Source: Streptomyces sp. NBC_01275 (GTDB taxonomy: Bacteria > Actinomycetota > Actinomycetes > Streptomycetales > Streptomycetaceae). Taken from it: a stretch of DNA of 64,000 nucleotides. The position numbers and the translations under genes were made by a program. Location of the stretch: contig NZ_JAPEOZ010000001.1 in the NCBI RefSeq assembly GCF_026340655.1, positions 5,394,001 through 5,458,000 on the forward strand. The letters are read 5' to 3'. Shown here one piece after another: positions 19,206-28,424 of this stretch. The notes under the pieces are model-generated. The model saw nothing but the letters and a program-made list of their open reading frames with translations. It did no database searches and was not told where the DNA came from. Position 1 is the stretch's first letter; each line of letters begins with the position of its first letter.

Positions 19206-20414
19206 ATGGACCGGCGCGTTGTGATCACCGGTCTCGGGCCGGTGACGAGTATCGGGATCGGGATCGATGCCTTCGGTGCCGGTCTGCGAGCGGGGCGGAG
19301 CGGGATCAGCTCCTTGGCCAGTTTCGACACCACGGGCTTTCCGCACGTCATGGGCGGTGAAGTGACCGGGTTCGAGCCGGAGGCGATGCTGCGTCGGCTC
19401 GCCCCCGGGGAATGGGGGCCGGCGAGTCTCTTCGCGGCGGCCGCGGCCCGCCTCGCGGTCGAGGACGCCGGCATCGACCCCGAGGCGATCACCGGCCCCA
19501 GATCCGGATCGAGCATGGGCACCTGTACGGGCGAGGCCTATCCGGTGCAGGGCCTGACCGAGAGCTGGGTGCGCAAGGGCTTCGAATCCCTCGAGCCCGA
19601 GCAGATACGCCTTACGCCGACGCCCAGGATCGGTGCCGCCGTCAACCGGGAACTCGGATTCACCGGGGACTCGATGATGATCTCGGCGGCCTGCTCGGCG
19701 AGCAACTACACGATCGGTCATGCCTACGACCTCATCGCCGACGGCGAATTGGATTACATGGTCGCCGGCGGCGCCGATTCGGTGGTGCGCTGGGGCCACG
19801 CGGGTTTCTATCGCTGTGGCCTGATGGCGGAGAGCACCTGTTCCCCGTTCGACCGGGACCGGACGGGAGTTCTCGCCGGGGAGGGCGCGGCCGCGCTGTT
19901 TCTGGAGACGCTGGAATCCGCGCTGGAACGGGGCGCCCGTATCTATGCGGAAGTGCTCGGATACGGGCTCAGCTGCGATGCCAACCACCCGGTGGCTCCC
20001 GACGCGGAGGGCATCGCGCGGTGCATGCGCCGTGCGCACGCCCAAGCGGGGATTGTGCCGTCGGACGTGGACTACATCTGCGCGCACGGCACCGGAACCC
20101 CGGCCAACGACCTGACGGAGGCGAACGCCGTCCGGCAGGTGTTCGGAGCCACGCCACCGCCCATGAGCTCGATCAAATCGATGCTGGGACACACCATGGG
20201 CGCCGCGAGCGGCCTGGGTGCGATCGCGTCCGCACTGGGCATCAAGGAAGGTTTCATGCCGCCGACCATCAACTACAGCCAACCCGATCCCGCACTGGCC
20301 GGCATCGATCCGGTGCCCAACGTGGCCCGGCCCGCACGGCTCAGGGTCGTACAGAACAACGGGTTCGCGTTCGGCGGGAACAACGCGGTGACGGTCTTCG
20401 GCGAGGTCGCCTGA
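19206..20414 (+). CDS. beta-ketoacyl-ACP synthase II-type ketosynthase 1
   Basis: 402 residues with the full Cys-His-His triad: Cys163 in ISAACSASN, His294 in AHGTGTPANDL and His329 in SMLGHTMGA, with Lys324. It performs decarboxylative Claisen condensation on ACP-bound chains. A decoy partner follows with a TGATG overlap, the layout of KS/chain-length-factor pairs in type II polyketide and highly reducing type II systems. No cyclase or aromatase is nearby, arguing against an aromatic polyketide. Confidence 0.88.
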   Translation: MDRRVVITGLGPVTSIGIGIDAFGAGLRAGRSGISSLASFDTTGFPHVMGGEVTGFEPEAMLRRLAPGEWGPASLFAAAAARLAVEDAGIDPEAITGPRSGSSMGTCTGEAYPVQGLTESWVRKGFESLEPEQIRLTPTPRIGAAVNRELGFTGDSMMISAACSASNYTIGHAYDLIADGELDYMVAGGADSVVRWGHAGFYRCGLMAESTCSPFDRDRTGVLAGEGAAALFLETLESALERGARIYAEVLGYGLSCDANHPVAPDAEGIARCMRRAHAQAGIVPSDVDYICAHGTGTPANDLTEANAVRQVFGATPPPMSSIKSMLGHTMGAASGLGAIASALGIKEGFMPPTINYSQPDPALAGIDPVPNVARPARLRVVQNNGFAFGGNNAVTVFGEVA

Positions 20415-21535
20415 TGGCTACGACACTGGCGATCACGGGCTGGTCGACCCTGTCCTCCATGGCGGTCGGGCCCGATGCCCTGGCCCGGGCGATGCGCGAC
20501 CGGAAGTCGGGTCTCGTCGACGTGAGCGACATGTTCGACGAGCGGCTGCCCCAGCCGCGGGCCCACGCGATGGTGGATTTCGACGTCCGCGACTACCTGG
20601 GCCGCAAGCGCACCCGCAATCTGGACCGCAGCACCGCCCTTGCCGTCTCGGCCTCCGGTCTCGCGCTGACGGACGCCGGTCTGGACGTGACCGAGGACAA
20701 CCGGGACGACGTGGGCGTCGTACTCGGAACCACGCTCGGGAGTCTGCGTGCCACCGCCGAGTTCGACCGGGAGACGCTCGTCAACGAGCGGCCCTACATG
20801 GTCGAACCACTGCTGTTCCCCAACGCCGTGATGAACTGCGCCGCAAGCCGGTGCGCCATCTGGCATCAGCTCAGAGGCGTCAACGCCACCGTGCCGAGCG
20901 GCCCGCTCTCCGCGGTCTCCGTGCTGCGGTACGGCCGTACGCTCATCGGCCGCGGACATGCGCGCACCCTCCTGCTGGGCGCGGTGGAGGAGTTCAGCCC
21001 GCACCGGGCCTGGGCCGAGCACCATGTGTACGCGTCCGAGACCACCAGGGCGCCCCTCGGCGAGGCCGCGGTCGTGCTGGTCGCCGAGGACGCGCAGGAG
21101 GTTCGGGCCTCCGGCAGGCCGATGGACGCAGAAGTCCTGGCCGCGGAGTTCGGCCAGTTCGAGCCGGTCGGGCGGTCGCGGCAAGCCGTTCAGGGACTGG
21201 CCGAGTCGATCCGCCGCGCGCTGCGCGCGGCGGGCGCCTCCCCGGCCGAGGTGGTCACCGTGGCCACGGGAGAGCGCGGCATACCGTCCCTGGACGAGGT
21301 CGAAGGGGCCGCTGTCGACGAGGTGTTCGGCGCCGGAACGGAGCGCCTGCGGATCAAGGAGCTGGCCGGTGAGTGCGACAGCGCGTCCGGGGCCCTGCAG
21401 ATCGCCGCGGTGCTCGCCCGCCACCGCGGCGATCCCGGCCGGGACGGTGAGGTGTCGGTGGTGACGTCCTGTTCGCCGGAGGGCGCGGTGGGCGCCGTCG
21501 TGCTGCGCGGGTGGAGCCGGACGGGGGCCCGGTGA
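20414..21535 (+). CDS. chain-length-factor-like decoy ketosynthase 1
   Basis: A 373-residue thiolase-fold protein. The position of the catalytic Cys reads NATVPSGPLSAVSVL, and the HGTGT and GH motifs are replaced (ATGERGIPS, GECDSASGA). It cannot condense on its own and is expected to pair with ketosynthase 1 to set chain length. It overlaps both neighbours by TGATG. Confidence 0.82.
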   Translation: MATTLAITGWSTLSSMAVGPDALARAMRDRKSGLVDVSDMFDERLPQPRAHAMVDFDVRDYLGRKRTRNLDRSTALAVSASGLALTDAGLDVTEDNRDDVGVVLGTTLGSLRATAEFDRETLVNERPYMVEPLLFPNAVMNCAASRCAIWHQLRGVNATVPSGPLSAVSVLRYGRTLIGRGHARTLLLGAVEEFSPHRAWAEHHVYASETTRAPLGEAAVVLVAEDAQEVRASGRPMDAEVLAAEFGQFEPVGRSRQAVQGLAESIRRALRAAGASPAEVVTVATGERGIPSLDEVEGAAVDEVFGAGTERLRIKELAGECDSASGALQIAAVLARHRGDPGRDGEVSVVTSCSPEGAVGAVVLRGWSRTGAR

Positions 21536-22371
21536 TGACTGCGGAGCAGATGCTGTCCGTCGCAGGGCAGACCATCGGATTCCACTCTCTCTCCGGCGCC
21601 GGGCCCCTCGTCGTCGCGGTGCACGGCGCCGAGGGCAGCTGGCGGGAATGGGAACCGCTCGTCGAGCGGCTGGGCGACCGCTACCGGTTCGTCGCGCTCG
21701 ACCTGCCGTGGCGGGCCGGGAACGACTACGGCTGGGGGAGCGGCGGCAGCGCCGGAGACTGGCTGCACCGGGCCATGGCCCGGTTCGACGAACCGGTCTT
21801 CGCGATGCTGGGCCACTCCCTCGGGGCGAACGCTCTCCTTGAGTACCTGTGCATGCCCGACAGGGTCGACCTCGCGGCCACGATGCTGCTCGCGCCCTTC
21901 TACCGCCCGCGGGAAGACCGGGTGGACGACGCGCTGCGGCAGGAGTTCTCCACATCGTTCCGGTACGCCGTCGCCGACGGGATCCGCACCGCCATGGGCG
22001 CACGGTACGCACGGCTCGACCGGTCGTTGTTCGAATCCATTGTCGACACCGCGCTGGGCCGGATCGGCGAGAGCGGCATCGCGACGCTGTTCCAGCAGTT
22101 CGTGAAGACCGGCACGCTGCCCTTGTCCGGCGTGCTACCGCCGTCGCGGGTCCTGTCCGGGGAGCCCGACCCGGCGCTGAACGAGAGGCGCGGCGGCCTC
22201 CTGGGCCGGGCCATGCCGGCAGCGACCGTCACCCGGCACGCCGAGTACCGGCACTGCTTTCACCTCACCCACGCCGACGAGCTCGCGGCCGACGTGCAGG
22301 CCTTTCTCGCCCAGGCCGCGCGCGGGCCCGGCGACTCTACCGATCTGCCCTGGAGGCATGCGCATGCGTAG
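21535..22371 (+). CDS. alpha/beta hydrolase, probable chain-releasing thioesterase
   Basis: 278 residues from the ATG overlapping the previous stop. A nucleophile elbow GHSLGAN contains the Ser, there is an oxyanion HGAEG near residue 32, and a C-terminal His lies in RHCFHLTHAD. It probably hydrolyses an acyl thioester or ester made by the upstream ketosynthase pair. The substrate is not readable from sequence. Confidence 0.75.
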   Translation: MTAEQMLSVAGQTIGFHSLSGAGPLVVAVHGAEGSWREWEPLVERLGDRYRFVALDLPWRAGNDYGWGSGGSAGDWLHRAMARFDEPVFAMLGHSLGANALLEYLCMPDRVDLAATMLLAPFYRPREDRVDDALRQEFSTSFRYAVADGIRTAMGARYARLDRSLFESIVDTALGRIGESGIATLFQQFVKTGTLPLSGVLPPSRVLSGEPDPALNERRGGLLGRAMPAATVTRHAEYRHCFHLTHADELAADVQAFLAQAARGPGDSTDLPWRHAHA

Positions 22372-23119
22372 ACGTCCTCGTGTCTACTTCAGTTTCCGCA
22401 GCCCGTACAGCTGGATCGCGATCGACCAGCTGGAGCGCCGGTTTCCCCGCGCCGGCGAGTACCTCGACTACTGCCCGTACTGGGAGCCGGAAGGCGGCAT
22501 CCTGCAGGACATACGGGCCCAGGACGCCGAAGTGCTGTACACGCCGATGAGCAAGGCCAAGCATCTGTACCTGCTTGCGGACATCAAGCGGACCGCCGCC
22601 CGGTTCGGCTCTCCGCTGGTGTGGCCGATCGACACGGACCAGGCCTGGGAACTGCCGCACCTGGCGTGGCTCAAGGCCCGTCGCCAAGGGCAGGAGCGAG
22701 TGCTCTACCGGGCGCTGGTGGAGGCCCGCTGGCACCGGGGCGAGCCGATCTGTGACCCGAGTGTGCTGGCCAGGGCGGCGGACGAGGCCGGACTCGACGG
22801 CGCGGATCTGGTCGCGGCGGAACACGATCCGCTGATCCGGGCCGAGGCGGTGGAGGTGATGGTCGCCGCGTACTACGACGACATCTTCGGCATCCCGTAC
22901 TTCCGTATCGGACGAGAGCGGCTGTGGGGTCTGGACAGACTCGACGAGTTCGTCGCCGCGCTGGAGGCCGCTCACCCCGACCGGGAAGGGGCGCCCGCAC
23001 CGCAGCCGCAGCCGCAGCCGCAGCCGAGGCCCGAGTCACGGCTGATCCCGGTCCCTCCGGCCGACGCCGCCGAGCACATCGGCCTCTACGACCGTGACAC
23101 CGCTGGAGGTTGCGGCTGA
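22364..23119 (+). CDS. DsbA-like/2-hydroxychromene-2-carboxylate isomerase-family protein
   Basis: About 251 residues. The N-terminus VYFSFRSPYSWIA is the thioredoxin-fold signature of the HCCA isomerase/DsbA family; Ser replaces the Cys pair, so it is glutathione/thiol-binding rather than an oxidase. The C-terminal tail has a Pro-Gln repeat (around 23000-23030). I prefer the ATG at 22364, which has a GGAGG at proper distance. In this family the fold performs isomerisations; its role here is unknown. It is the last gene of the ACP-KS operon. Confidence 0.7.
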   Translation: MRRRPRVYFSFRSPYSWIAIDQLERRFPRAGEYLDYCPYWEPEGGILQDIRAQDAEVLYTPMSKAKHLYLLADIKRTAARFGSPLVWPIDTDQAWELPHLAWLKARRQGQERVLYRALVEARWHRGEPICDPSVLARAADEAGLDGADLVAAEHDPLIRAEAVEVMVAAYYDDIFGIPYFRIGRERLWGLDRLDEFVAALEAAHPDREGAPAPQPQPQPQPRPESRLIPVPPADAAEHIGLYDRDTAGGCG

Positions 23120-23124
23120 GCGAA

Positions 23125-23147
23125 GGCGGGCGCCGTCGGCGCCCGCC
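23125..23147. terminator. bidirectional hairpin terminator
   Basis: A perfect 10-bp stem, GGCGGGCGCC and GGCGCCCGCC around a 3-base loop, sits between convergent genes. Confidence 0.7.
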
Positions 23148-23155
23148 TGGCCGCG

Positions 23156-23836
23156 TCACGAAGTACGCGCGCTCCGCTCCCGCATCGTCGTCAGGTAGAT
23201 GCCCGCGTACTCCTGCCCGGACAGCGCACCGATCTCCCGCACGATGCGGTCGGTGACACTGCGCCGCAGCCTGCGGTCGGACTCCTGTCCCAGGTGCTCC
23301 GCGAAGGTGAGCGGCGTACCGAATCTGACGTCGAACCGGGCGACACGGAGCATCTTGCTCCCCGGCGGATGCACTCGCTCGGTTCCGATCAGTCCGCAGG
23401 GGACCACGGGGACGCCGCTGGCCAGTGCGAGCCAGGCGATTCCCGAGGTCCCCTTGTACAGCCTTCTGTCGGGTGACCGTCCGCCCTCCACGTGGATTCC
23501 GACGACGTCCCCACCGTGCAGGACGTCGAGTGCCGTGTTGAGCCCGGCCAGCATGCCCGCGCCGTTGCCCTTTTCGACGGAGATCATGTCGACGGACCGG
23601 AAGAACGCGGCCTGCAGCCGCCCCTTCACTCCGGGGATGTCGAGCCAGGCCTGTTTGCCGATGAAGTAGACCTGGCGTGGCGTCAGGAGCGGAATGAAGA
23701 ACGAGTCGAAGAACGAGAGGTGATTGGACGCGATGATGAACGGCCCGTCCGGGAGATTCTCCAGACCGGTCACCCGGGGCCGGAGGATCAGTCTGACGGG
23801 TATCAGGAGAAGGCGTCGCAGGAGCATGCGCAGCAT
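23156..23836 (-). CDS. PlsC-type acyltransferase 1
   Basis: 226 residues with a basic hydrophobic N-terminus (LLRRLLLIPVRLIL) that likely anchors it to the membrane, the acyltransferase motif NHLSFFD near residue 40, and a second block reading EGGRS instead of the usual EGTRS. Family members transfer acyl groups from acyl-ACP or acyl-CoA to a hydroxyl of (lyso)phosphatidic-acid-like acceptors. It is the last gene of the minus-strand KS2 operon. It is one of three paralogues in this locus. Confidence 0.82.
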   Translation of the reverse strand: MLRMLLRRLLLIPVRLILRPRVTGLENLPDGPFIIASNHLSFFDSFFIPLLTPRQVYFIGKQAWLDIPGVKGRLQAAFFRSVDMISVEKGNGAGMLAGLNTALDVLHGGDVVGIHVEGGRSPDRRLYKGTSGIAWLALASGVPVVPCGLIGTERVHPPGSKMLRVARFDVRFGTPLTFAEHLGQESDRRLRRSVTDRIVREIGALSGQEYAGIYLTTMRERSARTS

Positions 23837-23865
23837 GGGGCGTCCTCGTCCACGGTTCCGATGGG

Positions 23866-24141
23866 TCACGAGGCCTGCAGTTTTTCGACGAGAAGGTCGT
23901 GGACGTGGCGCAGTGAGCGAACCTGCTGGAGGTTTTCCTGCTCCATCTTCACCAGGTACTTGCGCTCCAGGCTCACCAGGATCTCCAGGGCCATGAGCGA
24001 GTCCACGTCGAGGTCCTCGACGAAGTCGGCCGTGTCGGTCACCTCGGTCACGCTCACGTCGAGGATGTCGGCGAGCGTGCGCCGCAGATCTTCGACGTCC
24101 AGTGCCGGGGTGTGGTCCTGCATGTCGGTGGTCGTTTGCAT
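23866..24141 (-). CDS. acyl carrier protein 2
   Basis: A 91-residue carrier protein with the attachment motif DLDVDSLMALEI (Ser near residue 48). It is in the minus-strand operon with ketosynthase pair 2, the ketoreductase and the enoyl reductase, so it is the likely carrier for that set. Confidence 0.88.
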   Translation of the reverse strand: MQTTTDMQDHTPALDVEDLRRTLADILDVSVTEVTDTADFVEDLDVDSLMALEILVSLERKYLVKMEQENLQQVRSLRHVHDLLVEKLQAS

Positions 24142-24160
24142 TTCCGGTAGGCCGCCCTTC

Positions 24161-24196
24161 GTTCCGTGTGTTCCGTGCGTTCTGTGCGTTCTGTGT
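24161..24196. repeat. 9-bp tandem repeat, 4 copies
   Basis: Four consecutive units GTTC(C/T)GTG(T/C) lie in the 120-base gap between the ketoreductase and ACP 2 genes, within a co-directional operon. Confidence 0.8.
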
Positions 24197-24261
24197 GGGT
24201 GAAATGCCGGTGGTGGCGTCCAGGGCTTCTGATGAACAGCCCGGCCCCTCGGCCGGCTTGT

Positions 24262-25041
24262 TCAGTTGCTGATTCCGCCGTCGACCTGGAGCACCTGCCC
24301 CGTGATGTAGGCGGCCCGGTCGGAGGCGAGGAACGCGACGGCGTCGGCCACTTCGGCCGCCGTGCCGGCGCGGCCGAGGGGAATCTGCCCCAGCACCCGG
24401 GCGCGGACCTTGTCGCTCATTCCCTGGGTCATGTCCGTCGAGACGAGTCCCGGAGCCACGACGTTGGCGCGGATGCCGAAGCGAGCGACTTCCTTGGCCA
24501 GGGACTTGGTGAAACCGATGATCCCCGCCTTGGAGGCGGCGTAGTTGGTCTGGGTGGCGTTGCCGTGAATCCCCGAAACGGAGGAAATGTTCACGATGGC
24601 CCCGCCGTGCTGCTTGATCAGCGGAAATATCATCGCGCGGCACGCGTTGTAGGTGCCGGTCAGATTGGTGTCGATGACGTCGTGCCAGTCGTTGCCGGAC
24701 ATGGTCGCCAGCGGAGCGTCCCGTACGATGCCGGCATTGGTGACCAGCACGCTTGCGGGACCGAGCCGGCTCGCGGTGGCGGTCAGGAACTGCGACATCG
24801 CCTCCGCGTCCGTCACATCGACCGAGGCCTCGAACAGCCGACGGCCATGCTTCTCCGCCAAGCGCTCCACCTCGCCCGCGGACTCGGGGCGGGCGCGGTA
24901 GCAGTAGCTCACGTCATAGCCGTCGGCGAGGAAGCGCTCCACGATCGCGCGACCGATGCCGCGCGAGCCGCCGGTGACAACGGCGACCTTGTTCGGTTCT
25001 TCCTCACCGGCGGCGACAGCGGTCGTCCTGGGCATGTGCAC
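24262..25041 (-). CDS. fabG: 3-oxoacyl-ACP reductase (FabG type)
   Basis: 259 residues. NADPH motif TGGSRGIG at 23-30, NAG at 102-104, catalytic Ser153/154, Tyr167 and Lys171 (NYAASK). It reduces the beta-keto group after each condensation. It is co-directional with ketosynthase pair 2 and an enoyl reductase, so the chain is at least partly reduced. Confidence 0.88.
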   Translation of the reverse strand: MHMPRTTAVAAGEEEPNKVAVVTGGSRGIGRAIVERFLADGYDVSYCYRARPESAGEVERLAEKHGRRLFEASVDVTDAEAMSQFLTATASRLGPASVLVTNAGIVRDAPLATMSGNDWHDVIDTNLTGTYNACRAMIFPLIKQHGGAIVNISSVSGIHGNATQTNYAASKAGIIGFTKSLAKEVARFGIRANVVAPGLVSTDMTQGMSDKVRARVLGQIPLGRAGTAAEVADAVAFLASDRAAYITGQVLQVDGGISN

Positions 25042-25071
25042 TCTCTCCCTCGATCGGTTCTCGTTGAGCGG

Positions 25072-25866
25072 TCAGACAAGGCCTTCGCCGCCGTCGACGG
25101 CGATGGTGTTGCCGGTCAGCCAGGACGAATCGCTGGCCGACAGCGTGACAATGGCCTCGGCCACGTCCTCGGTGGTCGTGGTCCGGCCGTGCGGGTTGCC
25201 CTCGGCGGCACGCTGGGCCAGAGCATCGCTGTCCGGGATGCGCCGCATGGCGGGCGTCAGCGTCATCCCCGCGCGCAGCGCGTTGACCGCGATGCCCGAC
25301 GGGGCCAGCTCGACGGCCAGTTGGCGCACATGCGCCCCGAGTGCGGCCTTGGCGGCCGCGACGGCGCCGTAGCTCGGCATGGCGTGCTCGTCGCCGCGGC
25401 TGGTGAGGGCGAAGACCTTGGCGCCACGGGGCAGCAGACCGGCGACGTACAGGTCGCGCACCCAGTAGACGAGGCTGTGTCCCATGACGTCGACCGTCAT
25501 GTCCATCTGACGTGGGGTGATCACGTCCTGCTGCCCGTCGCGCGGGATCAGCGGCAGCAGACTGCCGAACGCGATCGAGTGCACGAGGACGCGTACGCCG
25601 TTCGCGCCGGCCAGCCGACCCAGCAGCGGGACCAGTTCGGCACGTGTCTGCTTGCTCGCGGCATTGCTGTTGTGGAACGACACCTGCACGCCGGTCGCGC
25701 GCAGCTCCTCGATCAGTTCGTCGACCTCGTCCTGCTGGGACGCCGTGCTGAAGTGGACGCCGAAGACGTTCACTCCCTCGCGTGCCAGGGCCACAGCCGT
25801 GGCCCTGCCCATACCGCTGGAGGCGCCGAGAACCAGGCACCACGTCCCTTTGAGAGATGACAGCAT
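25072..25866 (-). CDS. enoyl-ACP reductase of FabI/FabL type
   Basis: A 264-residue SDR. The nucleotide motif GASSGMG is at 14-20. The active site is Tyr166-x6-Lys173 (YGAVAAAK), the YX6K spacing of enoyl reductases rather than the YX3K of ketoreductases. AHS-like VHSIAFGS follows the FabI pattern. It would reduce 2-enoyl-ACP to saturated acyl-ACP. Start chosen at ATG 25866; longer upstream frames are shadows of the ketosynthase region. Confidence 0.78.
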   Translation of the reverse strand: MLSSLKGTWCLVLGASSGMGRATAVALAREGVNVFGVHFSTASQQDEVDELIEELRATGVQVSFHNSNAASKQTRAELVPLLGRLAGANGVRVLVHSIAFGSLLPLIPRDGQQDVITPRQMDMTVDVMGHSLVYWVRDLYVAGLLPRGAKVFALTSRGDEHAMPSYGAVAAAKAALGAHVRQLAVELAPSGIAVNALRAGMTLTPAMRRIPDSDALAQRAAEGNPHGRTTTTEDVAEAIVTLSASDSSWLTGNTIAVDGGEGLV

Positions 25867-25892
25867 TTCAACCTCTGGCTCTGCGTTTCGAA

Positions 25893-26888
25893 TCAGGACG
25901 CCCCGCGGGCGTCGCCGCCCGGGCGCGTTGAAATGGACCCCAGCGCGACATTGCCCTCGCGGGCGGCGACCACGACCAGGCGCGGACCGAGGTCTTCTGC
26001 GTCGGATCGGCTCAGCAGCACCTCCACGGGGGCGAGCGCGCCCGCGCGGGCCGCCGGGAACGCCGTCGACACGGAGGCTCGCGGCCCCAGCCGGCCGCGG
26101 ACGGCCGCGGCGACGGCGCCCGCGACCGGCGAGTCGTCGATGACCAGCGTCACCGAGGCCGGTCGGGCGCCCGACGGCGCCGGCGCCGACGCGCACAGCT
26201 CGTCCAGAGCGGTGCGCACGGTGTCCTCGGCGCGACGGCGTCCTGCCTCGGACTCCAGCGCGGTGGGCGGGATGAACCGCAGCGCCGTCCTGAGCACCGC
26301 GTCGCCCCCGGCGTGCGCCGCCCCCAGGGGCCGCAGTGCCAGCACCGCGGCCCCTGATTCGGGTTCCGCGGTATTCGGCCGGGGGTCCGCGGCTTCCGTG
26401 ACTCCGGCGAGCACCAGGTCCCCCCGCCCCGCGGCGAGCTCCTGGGAAGCGATGTGCAGGGCCTCGATTCCGGCGGTCCGCGGCGAGGTCACCGTCACGT
26501 TGAAGCCCTTGAAGCGGTGCTCGGTGGACAGCCGCGACGCGACGAGGTTGACCGAGAAGAAGGGCGTGATCATCGGGCTCAGCCGCTCGATGCCCTGGTC
26601 GCGCACGGTCTCTTCGATGTCCGCGTGCAGGGCTGATACGGCGCAGTTCGTCCCGACCACCACACCGCGCCGCTCCTGCGGATGCCGCTCCGCCTCGCCA
26701 CCCGTCCGCGACAGCGCCTCCCGGGCCGCGCACAGCAGGTACTGACAGGCCGGGGGCAGGTACTTGTATCCGCGTGGGCCGAGACGGACCCGGTGGTCGA
26801 ACCAGGTGTCGTCGACGGTCCCGGGCGGTGAGGACACGAGTCCGCTCGCCATGACGAGGGACTCCGCCACGCTGCTACGGGCGTTCAC
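25893..26888 (-). CDS. chain-length-factor-like decoy ketosynthase 2
   Basis: 331 residues from a GTG overlapping the ketosynthase 2 stop (GTGA). The thiolase fold is recognisable (NVTVTSPRTAGIEALHIASQEL) but the catalytic Cys is absent, and no HGTGT or GH histidine remains; the C-terminal half is Ala-rich and short. It pairs with ketosynthase 2. It is more divergent than decoy 1. Confidence 0.75.
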   Translation of the reverse strand: MNARSSVAESLVMASGLVSSPPGTVDDTWFDHRVRLGPRGYKYLPPACQYLLCAAREALSRTGGEAERHPQERRGVVVGTNCAVSALHADIEETVRDQGIERLSPMITPFFSVNLVASRLSTEHRFKGFNVTVTSPRTAGIEALHIASQELAAGRGDLVLAGVTEAADPRPNTAEPESGAAVLALRPLGAAHAGGDAVLRTALRFIPPTALESEAGRRRAEDTVRTALDELCASAPAPSGARPASVTLVIDDSPVAGAVAAAVRGRLGPRASVSTAFPAARAGALAPVEVLLSRSDAEDLGPRLVVVAAREGNVALGSISTRPGGDARGAS

Positions 26889-28078
26889 CGGTCTTCGCCT
26901 CCGAACACCATGGAGAAGTTGTTGCCGCCGAATCCGTACGCGTTGATCAGGACGTCGCCGCGACCGAGGGGGGTGGACCCGTCCTGGGGTATCCACAGCG
27001 GGCAGGCCGGGTCCTGGCGCGCGAGGCGTACGTTGGCCGGGATCGTCCGTTGCCGAGCCATCAGCGCGGCAGTGAGCGCTCCGAACGCGGCGGCCGATCC
27101 TGCGGTGTGCCCGATGAACGCCTTGAGGCTGAACAGGGGCGTCGCGTGGGTGTGTTCGCCCAGCACGGCGTGCAGCATCTGGGTCTCCACCACGTCGTTC
27201 TGCTGGGTGCCCGTGCCGTGCGGGATGACGCAGCCGACGTCCTCCGGGCGGCTTCCCGCCTCCCGCAGCGCTTCCTCGGCCGCCCTGACCAACTGCAGGG
27301 CCTCGGGATCGGGGGAGGTGGGGTGATGCCCGTCGCAGCTCCAGGCGGTGCCCTTGATCCGGCCGTACACCCGCCGCCCGGCGGCGGCACGGGCGGACTG
27401 GACGACGAGAAGGGCCGCTCCCTCCCCGAACACGGTGCCTTGGCGGTCGGCGTCGAAGGGCCGGCACCGGTGCGGGTCGGACACGCCGAGCCGTCTGAAA
27501 GCCGCGAGCGGGACCGCAGCCAGCGCTTCGGCTCCGCCGACCAGGACCGTGTCCGCCTCCCCGCGCCGGATCAGGCCCGCGGCCATGGACAGCGCGTAGC
27601 CGCTGGCGGCGCACGCGTTGCTCACACTGAGATTGGTGCCGAAGGCGCCGAACTCCGCGCCGATCGCCGACGCGACGGAGAACATGGGGGACCACTCACC
27701 GGTGTCCGCCCGGGAGGCCGTCGAGGGGGTGGCGGCAGGCGCGCACCCGGTGCCGTCGCCGCCCGCGGTGCCGATCACCACCGCCATGTCCGCGATCTCG
27801 TCGGCCGAGAGGCCCGCGTCGGCGACCGCCTGACGAGAGGCGTGCAGTGCGAACTCGGTGGCGCGGCCCCGACCGCCCTCGGGTTCTGGTGACCATGCGC
27901 CGGCCGATGGCACCTGATAGGCCAGGGCGTCGGGCACATGCGTGGCGAGCCCGTGCACCGCGGAAGGGCGGGAGCAGGCAGCCTGGAGTCCCGCCCAGTA
28001 TTCGTCGGTGCTCAGTCCGAGACAGCTGACGGTGCCCAGGCCGGTGACGAGCACATCCGGAGGGCGAGCGGCGTTCAT
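26885..28078 (-). CDS. beta-ketoacyl-ACP synthase II-type ketosynthase 2
   Basis: 397 residues with Cys156 (SNACAASG), His287 (PHGTGTQQND), Lys319 and His324 (IGHTAGS), all intact. It is the first gene of a minus-strand operon running to ACP 2 and PlsC-type acyltransferase 1. It diverges from the PEP mutase operon across a 346-base gap that holds a SARP-like repeat. Confidence 0.88.
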   Translation of the reverse strand: MNAARPPDVLVTGLGTVSCLGLSTDEYWAGLQAACSRPSAVHGLATHVPDALAYQVPSAGAWSPEPEGGRGRATEFALHASRQAVADAGLSADEIADMAVVIGTAGGDGTGCAPAATPSTASRADTGEWSPMFSVASAIGAEFGAFGTNLSVSNACAASGYALSMAAGLIRRGEADTVLVGGAEALAAVPLAAFRRLGVSDPHRCRPFDADRQGTVFGEGAALLVVQSARAAAGRRVYGRIKGTAWSCDGHHPTSPDPEALQLVRAAEEALREAGSRPEDVGCVIPHGTGTQQNDVVETQMLHAVLGEHTHATPLFSLKAFIGHTAGSAAAFGALTAALMARQRTIPANVRLARQDPACPLWIPQDGSTPLGRGDVLINAYGFGGNNFSMVFGGEDR

Positions 28079-28173
28079 GGGCGTCTCCCTCTTTTCTCGC
28101 CGATTCCTATCGACTTGGAATTATGCGCCGCTACTGAATCTATGACGCTTTCGACAGAGCCTACGAGGGGTGA

Positions 28174-28191
28174 GCTAAAGAGTCGCTTAAT
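28174..28191 (+). promoter_or_regulatory. candidate SARP box between KS2 and phosphonate operons
   Basis: The heptamers GCTAAAG (28174-28180) and GCTTAAT (28185-28191) are exactly 11 bp apart within the 346-base divergent intergenic region (28079-28424). That region is also relatively AT-rich and otherwise shows only the GAGGAGA ribosome site before 28425. Confidence 0.55.
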
Positions 28192-28424
28192 CACCGGTGG
28201 TCGGCGTCGAGTCGATCTGTATTCCCGGATTCGGAAGTCGATTGCACGGTGATCGTTAAGGTCCTTTTTAGGGCATCGGGCTACGTTGTGCGGAAGGCTT
28301 GGAATACATCCTGTTCAACGTCGATGAATCAACGTGCAAAGCGTGGTTTCCCGTGGCCGGTTAGTGGCTTGATTTCACGGACGCCGCTGTCCCCGGCTTA
28401 GCAGCCTAGAAGAGGAGAACCGGA

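Noticed and set aside
24166..25860. 564-codon plus-strand frame
   Set aside because: It is the antisense shadow of the ketoreductase and enoyl reductase genes, which carry full motifs.
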